Assembly: GCA_002221725.1 (NCBI GenBank)
Contig: NJFT01000006.1
Location: forward strand, 186,001 to 250,000
Origin: Scedosporium boydii
Lineage: Eukaryota; Ascomycota; Sordariomycetes; Microascales; Microascaceae
Length of the DNA stretch: 64,000 bases
Reading direction: 5' to 3'
A program made the translations under genes and the position numbers. The first letter of the stretch is position 1. Each line of letters begins with the position of its first letter. Under the pieces are notes generated by a model. It did no database searches, was not told where the DNA came from, and saw only the letters and a list, made by a program, of their open reading frames with translations. Below are positions 1 to 11,336 of this stretch, piece after piece.

Positions 1-1
1 C

Positions 2-118
2 TCTCTCCTCAAGTCCTCCGTCTTCACATCCTCTCAGGTCGAGTCAATCCAGTCTCCCTCTCCCGTTTTCCGCCTCGGCGGCATATGCCCAGAAGCCCGG
101 AATATCGCGTCAGGCTAA
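2..118 (+). CDS. Possible 3' end of a gene entering from the left
   Basis: A frame open from base 2 to a TAA at 116-118 would give 38 residues ending in PEARNIASG. Most of its codons end in C or G, as in the definite genes of this window, and the sequence turns AT-rich directly after the stop, as a 3' untranslated region would. I recognise no family in so short a piece. A second frame is also open to base 132 but has a less natural, arginine-rich composition. The call rests on composition only. Confidence 0.3.
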   Translation, partial: SLLKSSVFTSSQVESIQSPSPVFRLGGICPEARNIASG

Positions 119-968
119 GGTGTGGCTATTAATTTGTTTTTGATATATTGTCCCATTTCCTCTTTACCACTAATAGCATCAATTGATCTTGATCATCACT
201 GACATTCATTGGATCAATCATTTATCATATGCACTCTCCTCTCACCCTGCCCATTTCTCTTGTCATTTTTCGCCTCCGCATTCCATTGACCCAGAAACAG
301 AGAAGAGAAATGGAACATAAAAAGGAAGAAAAAAATAACTGCTAAATTGAATAAAATTGAAGCCACAGAAGTAGACCCGACAGTGGCATGGTCCCTTGGT
401 TGGAGTTACTCAAGACGCTTCTTTTTTTGGAGTAACTGATGCTTTACTCCAGGCCATTTATATTTGATTCTCTGTTCATTGCCTACAGGAGGCAGACGAC
501 GCGCCAAGGGCTTGGAAACCATCTACTAAAGAGCCAAAGAAAAAGCGAGTTAGAAAGAAAGTTACGAGATTGAGGCAACCGTATTGAAAGAGGAACCCGG
601 TCGGCTGCCTTCGTGGTGACAACCAGCGGCCTACTTGACGCATGGGGATTTAGACAATCCAACACACGATGGTTGGCCGAGTCTGTCTATATATCATAGA
701 TTGCTGTCCCCCTCCCGACTCTTTGTCGTTGATAGCTCATGTTCTCTCGCTCGGGAAGCTTGCATCTATAATTGACCTTTTCTTTTCCATAATCCTGTGC
801 TTATCCAACCCACCTTGACAGCAACTTGAGAAACTGGATCGAATTGGGCTGAGCTGCCTGCCTTGAAGCCATTCGCACTTACACCCAACCCCATCCACTT
901 ACATCCATACATACCCTTCATTTTCTTCACTCCCTTCTCATTCTCATCCACTCTCCTCCCCCTCCAAA
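119..968 (+). promoter_or_regulatory. Upstream region and leader of the DUF4360 gene
   Basis: No gene is visible. A TATA-like TATATAT lies at 688-694. The last 80 or so bases before the start codon at 969 are strongly pyrimidine-rich on the plus strand, the usual appearance of a fungal 5' leader. The first part is AT-rich and probably holds the 3' untranslated region of the preceding gene. The TATA assignment is only a consensus match. Confidence 0.4.
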
Positions 969-1650
969 ATGACCCTCCTCCGAACCGCCCTCCTCTCCGT
1001 CTGCGCAGCAGCCACAACCTCCGCCTTCAGAATCTCCTCCATCGCCCACTCCGGCCCGGCCTGCCCGCAAGGCACCACCGTCACCTGGAACGAGAACCCC
1101 GACAACCCCGTCTTCTACCTCGAGGACTTCTCCGCCTCCGTCGGCTCCGGCCAGACCACCAGCTGCGAGCTCCACCTCACCATAGAGGACGGCACCCCGG
1201 ACCGGTCTCTCGTCCTCAACCAGGTCTCCGTCTGGGGACGTCTCAGCCTCGTTGCTAATGGCGCTGCGACGTTTTATACTTCTGGTTACTGGTCCGCGAC
1301 TGCTGCCACGCAGGTAAGGGGGTTTCTAGATGGGCAAATATAGAACAGGGACAACTCGTTTTCTGCCCTCGTTTACGTGTCCCATCATAAACTAACGTCA
1401 AATAAATCTCCAACAGGTAACGAAGAAAGTCGAATCCTCCACCCGCTCCTCCTTCAACGACAACGTAGCCATCGACACAAACCTCGGCCTCGCCTCCCCC
1501 TGCGTCGGCAGCAGCGGCTCCGTCGGCATCCTCAACCTGAGCTTCCGCGTCGTCTCCGAGGAGGGCAAGGTCAGCTTCGGCCCCGAACGGGTCGGCAGCA
1601 GGTCGTACGCCGTGTCGGAGCACCTTGATTTTAGCTGGGCGAGGTGCTAA
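969..1650 (+). CDS. Secreted DUF4360 protein
   Basis: Two exons, 969-1313 and 1417-1650, with a 103-base intron (GTAAGG donor, ACTAAC branch site at 1390-1395, CAACAG acceptor); 192 residues. The N-terminus MTLLRTALLSVCAAATTSAF is a typical signal peptide. The mature part follows the DUF4360 pattern: an early SGPACPQGT block, an LEDFSASVG motif, a cysteine in SCELHLTI, a LASPCVGSSGS turn with another cysteine, and a final HLDFSWARC. The cysteines probably form disulfides outside the cell. The family is common in ascomycetes, is small and secreted, and has no established biochemical role. The stop is followed by 3' sequence convergent with the next gene. Confidence 0.9.
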
Positions 1651-2934
1651 GTTAAGATCGGGGCCAGGCGAAGTAGAGGAAGAGAAAGAGTGGGAAGGGA
1701 GGGGGAAGTGGCGTTTTAACAGAATTGAAATGGAGCAGGCTATAACATTGAAGTGATGCTTCTTCTTTTGATCATTTTCTTTTTTGCACTTAGTTTCATT
1801 TTCTTCGATTCTTCATACCTTCAATACATGTAGTATCTTTTTTCTACTCGTTTTGCCTTTGTCGTCCTTCCAAGGGAGATTCGGTTTCTCTTTCGTCGTT
1901 TCTCTTTTCTCATATGTCTTCCACCCCCCAAGTCTGGCACAAGAACGCAGGCAAACCTCCATCGGCTTCATGTAGCCAAACTACCACAGGTTGGACACGG
2001 AGCATATAAGTGTTATCAAGCCGATTATCAATGATGTACATTAATATCAAGTACCTGCGACGAGGCTCTTTCTATCCCGACCCCATAACCATAACGCCTA
2101 ATACGAAATATTCCATGAGACGGCGTCAAGACGTGTGCCTAGAAACTGTGATTGAGTGCCTTTCGAGAAAAGGCCACAATCATCATGTTCCACCGTGATA
2201 ACATCCCGTCCAAGATAACCCATGAAACCAAGCCATCGTGACGTAGGCAGACTCTGCCACTCCTTTCCCTCTATTGATATCCCTTCCCTTAGGTCGAACT
2301 AATAATATCTCCTGCCAAAAACATGAGATGGCCGCTCCAGAGGACCCATTCCTAGACGAATTATTCAATATTCAGCCAACGCAGTGACATGAACCCTGCC
2401 AACGACACTCGGCGTCTACAATATGAAAGGGGAAAAGCAAGAAAAGGAAGAAAAAAAAAAAAAAAAGAAGATAACTATCGCGCAGTCCGGGGTCTGTGAC
2501 CATCCAGAATGGGGGTATAATGATATGACGGTCGGCATTGTCGGGGTAAGATCTTTGGTATAATGAGAACTAGTAATGGCTCTTGATGAGGAGTTGAGTA
2601 TGGTTGGTGACGGCAAGGGACAACATGGCCCAGGAGCTGAGGAGAGCGGAGCAGAGATTGATGGTTGTGGTTGGTAGCGGATCTCTGGATGACAACGATC
2701 AAGAAAGTTGGATCTTTTTTTCTTTCTTTTCTCTTTTTTTTTTTTTTTTTTTCTCTCTTCATCTTCCCTCATATTTTCAACATAGAAAAAGGAAAAGGGG
2801 ATCAAGGAATGAATATGGTCGGTTTCGGGACAAATAAGGAAATTCGTTAAAGGAGCGTGCGTTCTTGATCGTTGCATCTTTCGAGTCATCCATACTTTCC
2901 AGCTATTCTTCTCCACTTTTTGGGGGGTTTCATC
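1651..2934. other. Convergent intergenic region
   Basis: This spacer holds the 3' ends of the DUF4360 gene (+) and the large orphan gene (-). It contains a 16-base A run (2451-2466) and a 19-base T run inside a pyrimidine tract (2734-2752). Short open frames here are low-complexity translations of those runs. I see no further gene. Confidence 0.6.
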
Positions 2935-5466
2935 TTACAAGAAGACGGGTCCGCTGCTCCGTCGCCGGCTGTCGGCGGATTCTCGCGGCGAGATTTCGAG
3001 AATCTTGGCGCTGCCAGCACTGATGCGTTGCGCATTGTCCTTTCCGAGGTTGATACTAGTCGCCCTCTGAAGCCCACCGAGATTCTCGGTGTTGACAACG
3101 TCGTCCATCTCACTGTCGTTCTCCGAGTCGGCCGAATTCACCACGCCATCGAAGCTCTTCAAATCCTCTTCCACTGCGTACTCCGACGCGTGAACCACAG
3201 TCGGTTGCTGCCGTGCTTGGACCGATCCCCACTTCATGTCCCCTTCCATGGATATGGCAGGTTCGTCTTCGTCACTGCTGGGAAGGGCTTCGCCAGTAGA
3301 ATTGCGGTGCACAGGGCTGGAGGTTGTCCTCATCAGCCGTGAGGGAGTCAGTCGAGAGAAGTATTCATCCTCGGCGATGCCGTGCTCTTCCTCCACGCTG
3401 TTATTGGTGGTGGTTGCTTGGGAATCTGCACGGTCACGACGCGCCATCTGTCTTGACCCAGATCTAGCACCACCCAGACGACCTGAGAGCCACGATGCCT
3501 CGGAATCGACAGAGGCGAGAGAAATCGCATGCGGCTCTGGCGAGGCGTTGTATCTCTCTTGACGCCAACTGTGACTATATCTAGTTGGGGTGGGGATATC
3601 AATGGGCGTCGGGCGCGACAGCTCGTTCCCCGTCTTAGTCTCCTCTTTAGCATGCTCTTGGTGGGTGGCTGCTTTGGGGGAAGTCAATTGTGGCGGGGGC
3701 GGGGGCGACTGAGGTAACTCTGGCAAGTCTTCCCTAAACCGCGACCTTGTCCGCTTCGGCGCTCCTGAGTTAGGTTTCATCATTGGTATAGGCGGGGGAG
3801 GAGGGTAAGGAGGCGTGTTGGTGCCAGGCGCTGTGGTCGTCGAGGGCGCAGTGGTTATACCGGTCACTGGTGCGGCGGTTGGGGGGACAGAAGCAGGAAC
3901 CTGACTCTGAATGGCCGCCTGCATTTCTTCTCGTGACGCGTTGGAGAATGATGAAGGGCCTGAGCTTCGCCGACTAGTTTTACTCGCCCACTTGAATAGT
4001 GAGGTAAAAGATAGCCGGACTTTCTGTTGAAGACCACCAGAATGTCGCGAAGGATTTGCTTCGTCAATAGTTGCGGGAGGGGGTGATATTGTCGACCTCG
4101 ACTGGGCGAGATCAAACGATGGTTTCGAGGTCGACCTCTTGTTCTTCGAGAGCCTCCCGACAGTGGGACTGGTGCGGGATGCTGGGGACGGCGGTAAGTG
4201 AGTTTCTACCCCTGGTCTCTTCTTCTTCTTCTTCTGGGGAGTCATCGCATCCAAGGGTATGCTGTCCATCCGATGAAAATCATCGACCGGAGACCGAGTA
4301 GGACTCCTTGGTGTCGCTTCACCAACTTCCTGCTCCTCTGCATGCTCAGGAGATGCATTGGTTATTCGGCGTTTTGAGGAGGTTACGACGGCAGAGGCAG
4401 GGTCGACACCTAGTCCGGCAAGTTCCCTCCCCAGCACTCCCCGCTCCAGGTTTTGCGGAGGCGGCGACCCGCCCTTGGCGGCTGACAGCTGCGCGGCCTT
4501 CTGCTTTGCTGCCACCCGCGCCAATCTCTTCTCCGCGCCAGCTTGTTCTTTAAGCTTCCTTCGCTCGCGCCGCCGTTTGTCTCTTTCCATGAGTTCGCGA
4601 ATATCGCTAGCATCGAGACCGTCCGCTAGGTCATCCACTCGTTTGCGTGCTCGCAGCGTCTCCTCCGGGATCGCCGGACGCTCTGAAAGCTTCCTTCGCT
4701 GAGAGGTTGTCCGCGAAGGGCCGTAGCTAGTCGAGGGTTGCCAGCGAGGGTTGGCTGCGTATCGCAGGATTGGTCGAGGAGCTAGCGCCTCCAATGCCTT
4801 AAGCTGAAAGCCACCCCGTTCCGAGTCGGTGGACATACCAGACCGGATCGATGGCACAATCGGAAGAGAGTCTTCTGTAGAAGGGTCTTCCCAGTATCTA
4901 CCAAGCCCCAAGGGCGTCGTTTTGGCTCTCTTGCTGCTTAACCGCGGGGGAGGTGTAAGTGTGCCGCCCTCTCTTAGACGACGGAGAGACATGGAACTAG
5001 CCATGGCTCTTATCTCCGCCTCCCGATCATGGTCTTCTCTTCTCCGTTTGCCACTCTTCTTGCGAATGAGACGTTGAGAGCCCCGATTTTTGTGCAGGGT
5101 AGGTACTTGATCCCACCCATAGCCATCGCCTATCCTTTCGAATGACCGCTCACTCGGGCGCATTGAAGGGTCCAACCAAGGTTGATCTTCAATCCTCGCC
5201 CGACCGTGACTGTTCGGATACACGGTGATCATGTCTTGGCGGCCGGGCGAAAAGCTATTGCTTCTGGACCGGAGGGTTATAGGAGCCGGCTCAGTCCGCC
5301 TCTTCTTCAAAGTGCCTTTCCGGGGTGAGGACGTGTCATTCGTTGTCCGACTTCTTTGATGTGTTGATCGATCAGTTTGAGCCATGCCCTCCAGGTCATA
5401 AAGCGCCGTGCCGCTCCGAGAACGCTTCCGCCCCGTCCTGCGCCGAAACGGCCACATCAGGGCCAT
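2935..5466 (-). CDS. Large disordered basic protein of unknown function
   Basis: A single open frame of 843 residues beginning MALMWPFRRRTGRKRSR. Codon choice is normal for the window and the frame is uninterrupted, so I take it as a real gene. No catalytic domain, signal peptide or membrane segment is visible. The protein is rich in Ser, Pro, Arg and Lys. It has basic clusters that look like nuclear localisation signals (KRSR near the start, KKRR near residue 55, a KKKKKRPG block near the middle), a proline-rich PPPPPIPMMKP stretch, and an acidic C-terminal third ending near ESADSRRRSSGPVFL. A Lys/Arg/Ala-rich segment (about residues 280-330) is probably helical. A nuclear or cytoskeletal scaffold is possible, but that is inference. 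A 17-residue upstream frame lies in its leader. Confidence 0.75.
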   Translation of the reverse strand: MALMWPFRRRTGRKRSRSGTALYDLEGMAQTDRSTHQRSRTTNDTSSPRKGTLKKRRTEPAPITLRSRSNSFSPGRQDMITVYPNSHGRARIEDQPWLDPSMRPSERSFERIGDGYGWDQVPTLHKNRGSQRLIRKKSGKRRREDHDREAEIRAMASSMSLRRLREGGTLTPPPRLSSKRAKTTPLGLGRYWEDPSTEDSLPIVPSIRSGMSTDSERGGFQLKALEALAPRPILRYAANPRWQPSTSYGPSRTTSQRRKLSERPAIPEETLRARKRVDDLADGLDASDIRELMERDKRRRERRKLKEQAGAEKRLARVAAKQKAAQLSAAKGGSPPPQNLERGVLGRELAGLGVDPASAVVTSSKRRITNASPEHAEEQEVGEATPRSPTRSPVDDFHRMDSIPLDAMTPQKKKKKRPGVETHLPPSPASRTSPTVGRLSKNKRSTSKPSFDLAQSRSTISPPPATIDEANPSRHSGGLQQKVRLSFTSLFKWASKTSRRSSGPSSFSNASREEMQAAIQSQVPASVPPTAAPVTGITTAPSTTTAPGTNTPPYPPPPPIPMMKPNSGAPKRTRSRFREDLPELPQSPPPPPQLTSPKAATHQEHAKEETKTGNELSRPTPIDIPTPTRYSHSWRQERYNASPEPHAISLASVDSEASWLSGRLGGARSGSRQMARRDRADSQATTTNNSVEEEHGIAEDEYFSRLTPSRLMRTTSSPVHRNSTGEALPSSDEDEPAISMEGDMKWGSVQARQQPTVVHASEYAVEEDLKSFDGVVNSADSENDSEMDDVVNTENLGGLQRATSINLGKDNAQRISAGSAKILEISPRESADSRRRSSGPVFL

Positions 5467-5489
5467 GGCTTCGCGGTATGGGGGGTCGG

Positions 5490-5543
5490 TTATGACGATT
5501 TCAAAGTATTAGTTCCAAGTACAACGGCCAGCGCTACTGTCAT
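5490..5543 (-). promoter_or_regulatory. Upstream open reading frame in the leader of the 843-residue gene
   Basis: On the minus strand an ATG at 5543 opens a 17-codon frame ending in TAA at 5492-5490, 23 bases before the main start codon at 5466. A pyrimidine-rich patch near 5940-6060 on the same strand suggests that transcription begins upstream of it, so the frame would lie in the mRNA leader and could lower translation of the main frame. This is inference from position. Confidence 0.35.
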
Positions 5544-7619
5544 GTTCTTGCGAGAGGGTGTACGAGGCCATTGTTGTCGCTGAGAGCAGGAACTAGTTCT
5601 GGGTGGGCATGTAAGAAGGGCCGCACCGAGGAAAATGCCCAGTGTACATTAGAACCAATAGCGTGAGTCGCAAAATATCAAGTGTCCGCGCTGCGTTTGT
5701 CGTTGTCGTAAAATGTGTCCGAGCAAGTGAAAATCGAAGGTGAATGACAGCTCAATAATGCCAAAATTCAAATTAAAGCGAGCGCAAGGCATGCACAGAA
5801 CACGAGGGAAACGAAGGGTAGCCAGAACCGATGGAGCCGAGCAAGGCATGTTCAATCGGGAGAAGTAGCAAATATAAGTACTACAAGTAGTAACGAGAGA
5901 CGAGGAAGGCTTGAGCGAGACAGGTTTATGCAGGAGGGGCCGATGTGTAGGATCGAGGGCGATGACTGGGCAAGAACCGGGGTGTGCGGCAGTGGAAAGG
6001 CAGTGGGCGGGGAGGGGAGTGGGTGTAGAAGAGCAAGGAGAGATGGTGGAGAGAGGCTACTTCGTACATGAGTACCTGACTTTGACCTAAAGTACTTGCA
6101 TTTGACGGATCAGATGCTAGGAGCATACGAGAGGACCAGGGTACTTTGTGGGAGGACGAAGGACAGTACGACTGCGAGAAGTACGAGAGGAAGGGACACA
6201 ACTGAATACGTACCACTCAAGAGTTGGTGGGGCCTGGCCCTGCAGGTTGCAGGCTCGACCCAGTTGGCCAACGTCTTCTCGTCTCACTTTGCTGTATTAC
6301 TCTGCTTTGTTCCATTTGGTGATTTTCGTTTTACTATTTTTTTCTCCGTCCCTATTTTTTTTTTCTCTGGGCCAGAGTTGTACCGGGTACCTCAAACGAC
6401 CTCACGCCAACTGAATACGAGAAGGAAATGGCGATAGCCCAGCAATACGAAGAGACCCCAGGGCAAACTGTGGACATCTATGATATAAATACCAACTGAA
6501 ATTTAGGGTCATTTCCAATGCACCTTCTTCCTTCCTCGGTCGGCATCGCATTGCAATGCAATTGACGTTGGTGGCAGCGACTTCCGAAGGTAGCCCGATC
6601 GGCCTTCCCGCTAGGCATTGGAAGTTACGAAGTACCTCCGTAGTACACGGGCTCTGTCGACATCAATTGAATGTCCTTTCCCAACTGCTCAATATACCCT
6701 CCTGAATTTCATCAAGGATTTGAACAAGGTATAATTATCCCAGAATATAACCGGCTCGTCGCCATCTATTTTCGTCCGGGATCAAGTTGCTCATAATACC
6801 TTCCCTTCGTACCCTGGGCTCTCTTCCTCCTTAAATTCTAGTCATCAACTCCTTCACGCCTAAACACTTTGATATTGGGCGCAGAGGCAAAAGTGAACTT
6901 GCGGATTTTAGTTCTACTTCTGAGAGCACTATCTGGGAGAGGAGACGAATACAGGTCTCACATTTGATGTAGTACTCTGTGCCCAAGGTCAGATTTGGTC
7001 TTATAGCCCCGTTCTGCTTTCATCCGCACGCACACACATTTGACATGTCTTGTTCCCTGCGCATATCCTCCTTCCCCCCTGCCGTGTTCTGCCGTGTTCT
7101 TCTTCTCTTCTGCTGTGGCGATGTCATTTCTTACTTGTGTTGCTCGGCATGCACCACCGTTGGCGCCGTTGAAAAAAAAGCGCCTGAGAGCTTCCTTGAA
7201 TTCCCTCCCCCTCGACACTACTTGTCTGCATCCCCTTACACTACTTCTACTCCAGGTCTAGCATATGCTATTTTCCGCATCAAAAGGGCCACGGTCACCT
7301 GCAGAGACATCCTTCGTCCTGAAGAGCCATGTGGCTGGCATATATAAGTGGCCTGGTGGTCGCTGAAGAGAACGTGGCTCCACTCTACGGCTTGGCGTAT
7401 CCGGCATCTCGCCGACATCGAAACTAATTAAAACGCGCACTTTCGGATTGCTGTATTGCAAGGATATCCTGGGTTGTCTATCGAGGGGGTTAGAATATCG
7501 TAGACATTTCGACAGTCTGACACCCAATATTCGTGACCTGGCAGGAGATGCAAGACAGGTTCGCAGATGGATCTCGGGCGACAGACTGATGGAGGAGAGC
7601 ATTTATAGATTTTACCAAA

Positions 7620-7643
7620 GTACCAAGTACGAAAGTACTGGGT
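7620..7643. repeat. Four spaced GTAC units
   Basis: GTAC occurs four times with spacers CAA, GAAA and TGG, making a 7-8 base periodicity. It belongs to the same motif family as the GTACGAAGTAC sites elsewhere in the window. Function unknown. Confidence 0.6.
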
Positions 7644-10600
7644 ACTAATAAGTCAAGTCTGTCCGTTGGTGGGGACAGGGATCGCTCTGCCCATTGAAGG
7701 ATCATTGATCAAGTGTCGTACAATTGGGGCTAGGTGGCTGCCGCCAGGCCGGGCATTTGAGAGACATCTTCTATTATAAGTATTGATCCTGATCAATTAC
7801 TCCCCCAGAGGATGAAAGAAGAACAAGGCGCAGCTTGGACAGAATCCCCATGTGATACCAAGCCCAGTACGACTACCAACTGTCGCGCATAAGAATGAAC
7901 GAGATCGAAGAGGTCGTTTTTATCTTCGTTCTCTTTTTTTTTTTTTTTTTTATCCTCCACTCGGCGCCATGGATCCCTGCGCCACAGACGTTGGGTCAGT
8001 CTTCTCTTATTCTTAGAGTCCCTTTCAAACCCGACTCAAGGACGTGTATCACCAAAGCCAAAAGTGTTACCCCAGGGCCCTGAACCAGTTCGCGAGCCCT
8101 TGACTCGCCTTCTAGCGCATCCGAGTCTGGCAAAGCTCCGAACGCCACATCCTAACCGGGAGGGAAAAAGTCGACGGGAAAACTAGCACACTGCCAGTGG
8201 CACGTCCACTAGCCAAATCAGGCTTGAATTTGTCTTAAAATCCCAGGCTCGGTTTCCCAAAGCTGATGACCGACAAAATACTTTATGGGAAGTGCCACAG
8301 GAATCACGAAGTCAATCGGAATCTTGGGTGACACGCCCTGTTATGCGGCCAACTAACCTAGTCTGGCCTGACAAGCCAGGTAGCCAGCTAGCCAGCGGAG
8401 AGAGGTCCCCCTGTCAAAATACTTCCTCGAGTTCTGGGGGAAGCAAATACCCTATTCTGGGCTCATCATGCTTGCTGCCCGCCCTGCGTCTCGCCAGCTA
8501 CCTTAGTACTAGAATCCTCTGTTGCTTTTTTTAAATGCCCTGAAATGAGGTGTGTTGGAAGGATGAAACATCATGATGTCGAACTCAATTTGGACCCCAG
8601 AACGCCTCACTTATGACCAAAACACAGGACGAAGTATTTCGTAAGATCTGCAAAGCAAGCGCTTTATCTGAGCAGATCGACCGCAAACGTCGCCTCAAGC
8701 CCTTTAGCTCAGATCTTTTCAGAAGTCTTAAATCATCAGATAGTTAACTACCAAGTACTCATACCGCAACCAAGAGGAAGAGAAGACGAAGAAGAAGGAA
8801 GCGGAGGGCGGCCAAGTAAGTGGTACATGGAACATACACGTCCAGCCTAGGCGACTCACAATACTCGACCTGATCTCGACCACATCTGATTGATGCTGCA
8901 CCTTACACATACACCTACCAAACGGGTCCTGGATAAATCCAACCCGAAGAGCAAAGAACTTGAAGACGGGAGTGCCTGTTCCAGCAAGACGGAGCCGGTA
9001 TTATTTCGCCTTTTGTCCGTCTGTTTATTCTCTCGTTCTCCCGGCCAAGGAATGCAGTCAAGGATCTTGGGGTATCCGTAGCATGGTGGTACCCGAACCC
9101 GGCCGACTTGAGCCCATCGGATTGTTTCTATTTTTCCTGTCTCTGAACTCCTGATTATGTCTTGTGTTCCCCCTGAATATCGATCTAAACTATCAAGTCA
9201 CACCTAAGGCACCCCTGTCAGGTCTCTCATGAGCTTCAGAGCCTGGTGCCTTTTACCCTACGACCGGAAGAAGAGAAGGTATCTATCGACAGGCGGTGTG
9301 CCCTCCATCGCCAACAATAGTGCCACTATTAAGACTCGCCCAACTTTCGAGAGTTGTCTCCTCCGGCCCTTCCCCCTCCAACGGAACGAGAAAAAAGCTT
9401 GCATCCAAGAATTGTCCATGTGCCAGCCTATCATTCGTCTATGAATGCGGGACGCATTACTTCGTAGCTTCGGCTAGCTCGCAAGGCTTGAAACATTGAG
9501 CAGAGTCCCATTCGCGATGCGTTGTCGCCAAGCCGTCACGTCACAGGACCAGCGAGACCCTGAACGTTGTCGCCAATCATTTCTGCGGTGCGACAAGATC
9601 GTTGCAACCCTGCGATGTGTGACCGCGATTCCAATATCTTCAGGAGTATCACTATTCGTACATGGTTGTCGTTGATATTAGATTTCTTCGTTTCCTTGAC
9701 ATCGGTTCTCTGTCTCTTGACACTCTATGCCAGCCATCAGACGGGCACTCGCCATCTCGTCTCGTTCCGCGACTCTCCGTTCCGAAGTACAGAGACCTTA
9801 CAGAGTAATACCGGTATTAATCAAAAGCTGATTTAGTTTGAAGCCGGACAGCCTCATTCCAGATCCCGCGATCCAATCAGCAACTTCTCCCCTCCCTGCT
9901 CAACCACATCTTCAAGCTCCAACAGCCAGCCAGCCACCCCTCCCACTAACCAGACTTTCTCTTTTCCATCACCCCGCTTCTCTAAAAAAAAAAAAAACTT
10001 GGAATCGAGTAGATAAAAAAGATGTGGCGCCTAGGCACCACACTGGCCGGTCGCTCTTCAAGTCGGGTCTTGTGGCGTATTTAGTCCCATTTTCGGCCCC
10101 CGGCTAATGGCATTGCCCTGGCTTTATTCGGCCTTCCATATCGAAGCTGCGGAGCATGGCTGTCATACTTCAGATGGGTTCTATTACGGGATGTGATGCA
10201 AAGATGCATCCTTCCAGCCCTAGTGGATGAGTATTGTCTTCACTCTGATATTTGTAAGAATCAAACTTGCCGGCATGGCCTCCTAGTGGACCAAGACAGT
10301 TACACGGATCAAAATGAGACCGGAGATTTGGTGAATAATAGGATATATTCGCCGCAGCGACGAAGCTCGCGGCGACTTGTCGACCGAGAGCGGGGTACAG
10401 AAACCTCCTTCAATCCTCTCGTAGATTTCTGGAAATAGTAAGCACCTTCCTCAAGACCCATTTGCTGACGACCCCCTCCATCACCCAACGCTAGACATGA
10501 CGGCGTGTTTCATGAGGCAGTGTCGATGCTACCATACCTATAAAACCTATAAATACCTATTTAAGATCGCTGAGAGTGCAACTCGAGATGTTCCATGGCT

Positions 10601-11105
10601 CTCGACATGCGCGTGATTACACACAATACGTGCCAGATAAACTCGTTCAACAAGAGAAGCCGTGGATAGTCGAGGTCACCTGAAGAACCATGAGGAAACC
10701 CAGGTTATCTTGTAGATCATGAATTGCACGCCGGTAGTTACGTAGATCATGCCATCATGCCATTTTTAACAAGCGGCCTATCTCGAAGAATGACATCCTC
10801 GGTGTCATCGTGAGCACACCTTTCCATCCCGCAACACCTGCCCAGCCACAGATATGGATCCAACGGGAGCTCTATATGGATGTCATCACGGAAGTCATGC
10901 CGAGCCGGTGAAGAGCAATGGTGTAAAGATGGGTCGCTCTTACAGTCTCCCATATTCAAATCCCCATTGCCAATTTGAAGAAATTGCGTCATTTACCAGC
11001 CGCTCTAATGAGGCTAATAGATTGAAGGGGGGCGAAGGGATGGATATGAGATTCCAATGTCAGGAAATCGAATCAGTCCCGTGGAACTCGACAATCTCAC
11101 CCGGA

Positions 11106-11127
11106 GTATGAAATCACGTGATCATAC
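11106..11127. promoter_or_regulatory. Palindrome with an E-box core upstream of nuf2
   Basis: ATCACGTGAT at 11113-11122 is a perfect palindrome around CACGTG, and it is flanked by inverted arms GTATGA (11106) and TCATAC (ending 11127). It lies 210 bases before the nuf2 start codon. CACGTG is the core bound by basic helix-loop-helix factors of the Cbf1/USF kind in fungi. That it acts here is inference. Confidence 0.45.
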
Positions 11128-11336
11128 GGAGGTTGAACGATTGGGCTCAAGTTGTCACAGTAACAGGGATGGGAATTTTGTTTATTGATTTTGGTAAAGC
11201 GAAAGTCTCCACCAGACGCGGGACCAACACTCCCATCACGAATCGTCGCGAAATTTCCCTGCGCCGCCGAAAATACCAAAAGGGTACAAACACACTCCAC
11301 TCGGTATCGCCATTTGCGATCAAGCCAACCCGAAAG

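Larger units (their letters stand above)
5467..11336. other. 5.9-kb region without a convincing gene
   Basis: The left part (to about 6.2 kb) is promoter and leader of the minus-strand orphan gene; the last few hundred bases are promoter of nuf2. Between them I find only short open frames with no recognisable family, poor codon bias and no consistent splice partners. The region has an 18-base T run (7934-7951), a 13-base A run (9984-9996) preceded by a pyrimidine-rich leader-like stretch (about 9885-9983), and repeated GTAC-spaced motifs near 6057-6098, 6626-6646 and 7620-7643. A non-coding transcript or a small gene is possible. I see no transposon ends. Confidence 0.5.

Noticed and set aside
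2451..2752. A-run and T-run as possible ends of a retroposed element
   Set aside because: No target-site duplication and no element body; they sit in the convergent 3' flanks of two genes.
6979..7347. 122-codon plus-strand frame in the gene-poor region
   Set aside because: Cys/Ser/Phe-rich chance translation of pyrimidine-rich DNA; no start context or conserved motif.
11118..11336. Extension of the nuf2 frame upstream of MAYNARM
   Set aside because: The extra residues do not resemble Nuf2, and the stretch overlaps the promoter and its palindrome region.
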